DNA of 7,278 bases. Source: Pseudomonadota bacterium (GTDB taxonomy: Bacteria > Pseudomonadota > Alphaproteobacteria > Reyranellales > Reyranellaceae). Where the stretch lies: positions 1-7,278 of the forward strand of contig JAEZHS010000291.1 in NCBI GenBank assembly GCA_023436825.1. Reading direction: 5' to 3'. Below are positions 6,061-7,278 of the stretch, piece by piece (within the stretch, counting starts at the first letter, position 1; every line of letters begins with the position of its first letter). The notes beneath the pieces were generated by a model. That model ran no database searches and was not told where the DNA came from. It worked only from the letters and a program-made list of their open reading frames with translations. The translations under genes and the position numbers were made by a program.

Positions 6061-7179
6061 TCATGTGAGGGCGATGTCGCGCACCTGCTCGGCCAGCGCC
6101 AGCGAGGCCGTGAGGCCGGGCGATTCGATGCCGAACAGGTTTATCAGACCGGGCACGCCATGATCGGCCGGCCCCTGGATGACGAAGTCCTGCGCCGGCG
6201 CGCCCTGAGGCACGGTCTTGGGCCGGATGCCGGCGTAACCCGGCTGCAGCGTGCCGTCCCTGAGGCCGGGCCAGTAGCGCCGTACGGCGGTATAGAACTT
6301 GTCGGCGCGATGCGGGTCGACCGTGTAGTCGATGCCGTCGACCCACTCGACGTCGGGGCCGAACTTGGCCTGGCCGCCCATGTCGACGGTGATGTGCACA
6401 CCGAGCCCCCCCGGCACTGGGACAGGATAGATCAGGCGCGAGAAGGGTGAGCGTCCGGTCAGGGTGAAGTAGTTTCCTTTGGCGTAGTACGCCTGCGGCA
6501 CGCGATCGGATGGCAGGCCGACGATCTTTTTTGCCAAGGTCGGTGCATGCAGGCCGGCCGAGTTCACGACCAGCCGCGCCCGTAGCTTCATGGGCTCGGC
6601 GCCGCCGACCTCGAGGTCGATGCCGGCATTGGCGACACGCGCCGCCTGCACGGGACTGTGGAAAGCGTACATGGCGCCGCAGGCCTCGGCGTCGCCCTGC
6701 AGCGCCAGCATGTAGGCGTGGCTGTCGATGATGCCGGTGGCAGGCGACAGCAGCGCCGCCGTGCATTGCACGTTGGGCTCCATCGCGATCGCCTCGGTTG
6801 CGCTCAGCAGGCGCATGCCCTCGACGCCATTGGCCTCGGCGCGGCCCTTGATCTCGGCGAGCTTCTCGCTTTCGGCCTCGTTGGTGGCGACGATCAGCTT
6901 GCCGCAATTCTGGTGCGGTACGCCGTGCTCCTTGCAGTAGGCATAGAGCAGGCGGCGGCCGGCAACGCAGGTGCGCGCCATCAGGCTGCCCTTGGGGTAG
7001 TAGATGCCGGCGTGGATGACCTCGGAATTCCGCGAGCTGGTCTCGGTGCCGATGCCCTCGGCGGCTTCCACGACGATGACCTCACGGCCGGCAAGGGCAA
7101 GGGCGCGGGCGACGGCCAAGCCGACCACACCTGCGCCGATCACAACACAGTCGACAGTTTCAAACGGGGACGAAGTCAT
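6061..7179 (-). CDS. FAD-dependent oxidoreductase, L-2-hydroxyglutarate dehydrogenase/oxidase-like
   Basis: DAO-superfamily flavoenzyme of 372 residues. Residues 11-40 form the FAD Rossmann unit: [16 protein letters not shown] with GxGxxG at 15-20 and the ribose-binding acid Glu38 in VIVVEAA. The segment [38 protein letters not shown] (45-82), followed by CGKLIVAT (92-99), is the hallmark region of the human L2HGDH and bacterial LhgO (YgaF) group. Those enzymes oxidise L-2-hydroxyglutarate to 2-oxoglutarate and pass electrons to the respiratory chain or oxygen. The C-terminus closes with [13 protein letters not shown] and a final [19 protein letters not shown] flavin-contacting stretch. Length and both ends look complete. 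The ATG at 7179 lacks a strong Shine-Dalgarno, but the Rossmann start at residue 11 fits it. No csiD/gabT-type partner is next to it, so another 2-hydroxy acid substrate is possible and no gene symbol is assigned. Confidence 0.88.
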   Translation of the reverse strand: MTSSPFETVDCVVIGAGVVGLAVARALALAGREVIVVEAAEGIGTETSSRNSEVIHAGIYYPKGSLMARTCVAGRRLLYAYCKEHGVPHQNCGKLIVATNEAESEKLAEIKGRAEANGVEGMRLLSATEAIAMEPNVQCTAALLSPATGIIDSHAYMLALQGDAEACGAMYAFHSPVQAARVANAGIDLEVGGAEPMKLRARLVVNSAGLHAPTLAKKIVGLPSDRVPQAYYAKGNYFTLTGRSPFSRLIYPVPVPGGLGVHITVDMGGQAKFGPDVEWVDGIDYTVDPHRADKFYTAVRRYWPGLRDGTLQPGYAGIRPKTVPQGAPAQDFVIQGPADHGVPGLINLFGIESPGLTASLALAEQVRDIALT

Positions 7180-7227
7180 GGCCGCATGCTAGTAGAGACC
7201 GCCGTGATTAAGCCAGCGACACAACAG

Positions 7228-7258
7228 CCTCACCCTGAGGAGCGGCCCGCAGGGGCGC
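7228..7258. repeat. Partial copy of an alphaproteobacterial palindromic intergenic repeat (tentative)
   Basis: CCTCACCCTGAGGAGCGGCC at 7228-7247 resembles the left half of the dispersed palindromic element seen in many Bradyrhizobium-like genomes, whose right half normally reads like CGAAGGGTGAGG. Here the right half is missing and the sequence passes into a G run. The first 13 bases alone form a small hairpin (CCTCA-CCC-TGAGG). Recognition is from memory of the repeat consensus. Confidence 0.5.
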
Positions 7259-7278
7259 GGGGGGGAGGGGGGGGGGGG
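7259..7278. other. Terminal poly-G run, probable read or assembly artefact
   Basis: The last 20 bases are seven Gs, one A, then twelve Gs. This composition is unlike the rest of the window. Such tails arise when two-colour sequencers lose signal, for example within a strong hairpin. It coincides with an interrupted palindromic repeat at the sequence end. Confidence 0.7.

Noticed and set aside
1..7278. CRISPR arrays, tRNA/rRNA genes, insertion sequences, phage or toxin-antitoxin genes
   Set aside because: I looked for regularly spaced repeats, cloverleaf segments, transposase motifs and small paired genes on both strands and saw none.

Overview
The window is high-GC DNA, very probably from an alphaproteobacterium. 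It has short intergenic gaps, GTG/TTG starts and stop/start overlaps. At 7228 it carries a fragment resembling the CCTCACCCTGAGGAGC-type palindromic intergenic repeat that I associate from memory with Bradyrhizobium and related Hyphomicrobiales/Rhodospirillales. The taxon is an inference. The right edge ends in a poly-G run that looks like a contig end or read artefact, so this is probably a draft or metagenomic contig.

Left block (1-3833, minus strand, read right to left): a three-gene operon with overlapping ends. The first gene (3833 to 2261) is a two-domain protein. It has an N-terminal flavodoxin-like NAD(P)H:quinone oxidoreductase domain and a C-terminal UbiA-superfamily membrane prenyltransferase with both Asp-rich motifs. 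One surplus base near 3533 breaks its frame as given; removing it restores a continuous 523-residue protein. The next two genes encode a MacB/LolD-type ABC ATPase and an FtsX/MacB-type ABC permease that runs off the left edge. Together they suggest synthesis or redox modification of a prenylated or quinone-like molecule at the inner membrane, coupled to a mechanotransmission-type ABC exporter. That link is inference from operon structure only.

Middle (3834-4391): a 168-bp divergent intergenic region carries a perfect 11-bp inverted repeat and a GC-rich hairpin. It precedes a small plus-strand gene for an unrecognised four-helix membrane protein. That gene converges on the next block with only 17 bp between the stop codons, and both stops lie in the arms of a 7-bp inverted repeat.

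Right block (4409-7179, minus strand): three separately spaced metabolic or stress genes. They are a nitronate monooxygenase-family FMN enzyme, an OsmC/Ohr-family thiol peroxidase with its own plausible promoter, and an FAD-dependent oxidoreductase closely resembling L-2-hydroxyglutarate dehydrogenase/oxidase. These look like ordinary chromosomal housekeeping or detoxification genes.

No tRNA, rRNA, CRISPR array, transposase or phage gene was seen. The best candidate for something undescribed is the oxidoreductase-prenyltransferase fusion and its coupling to the ABC exporter.
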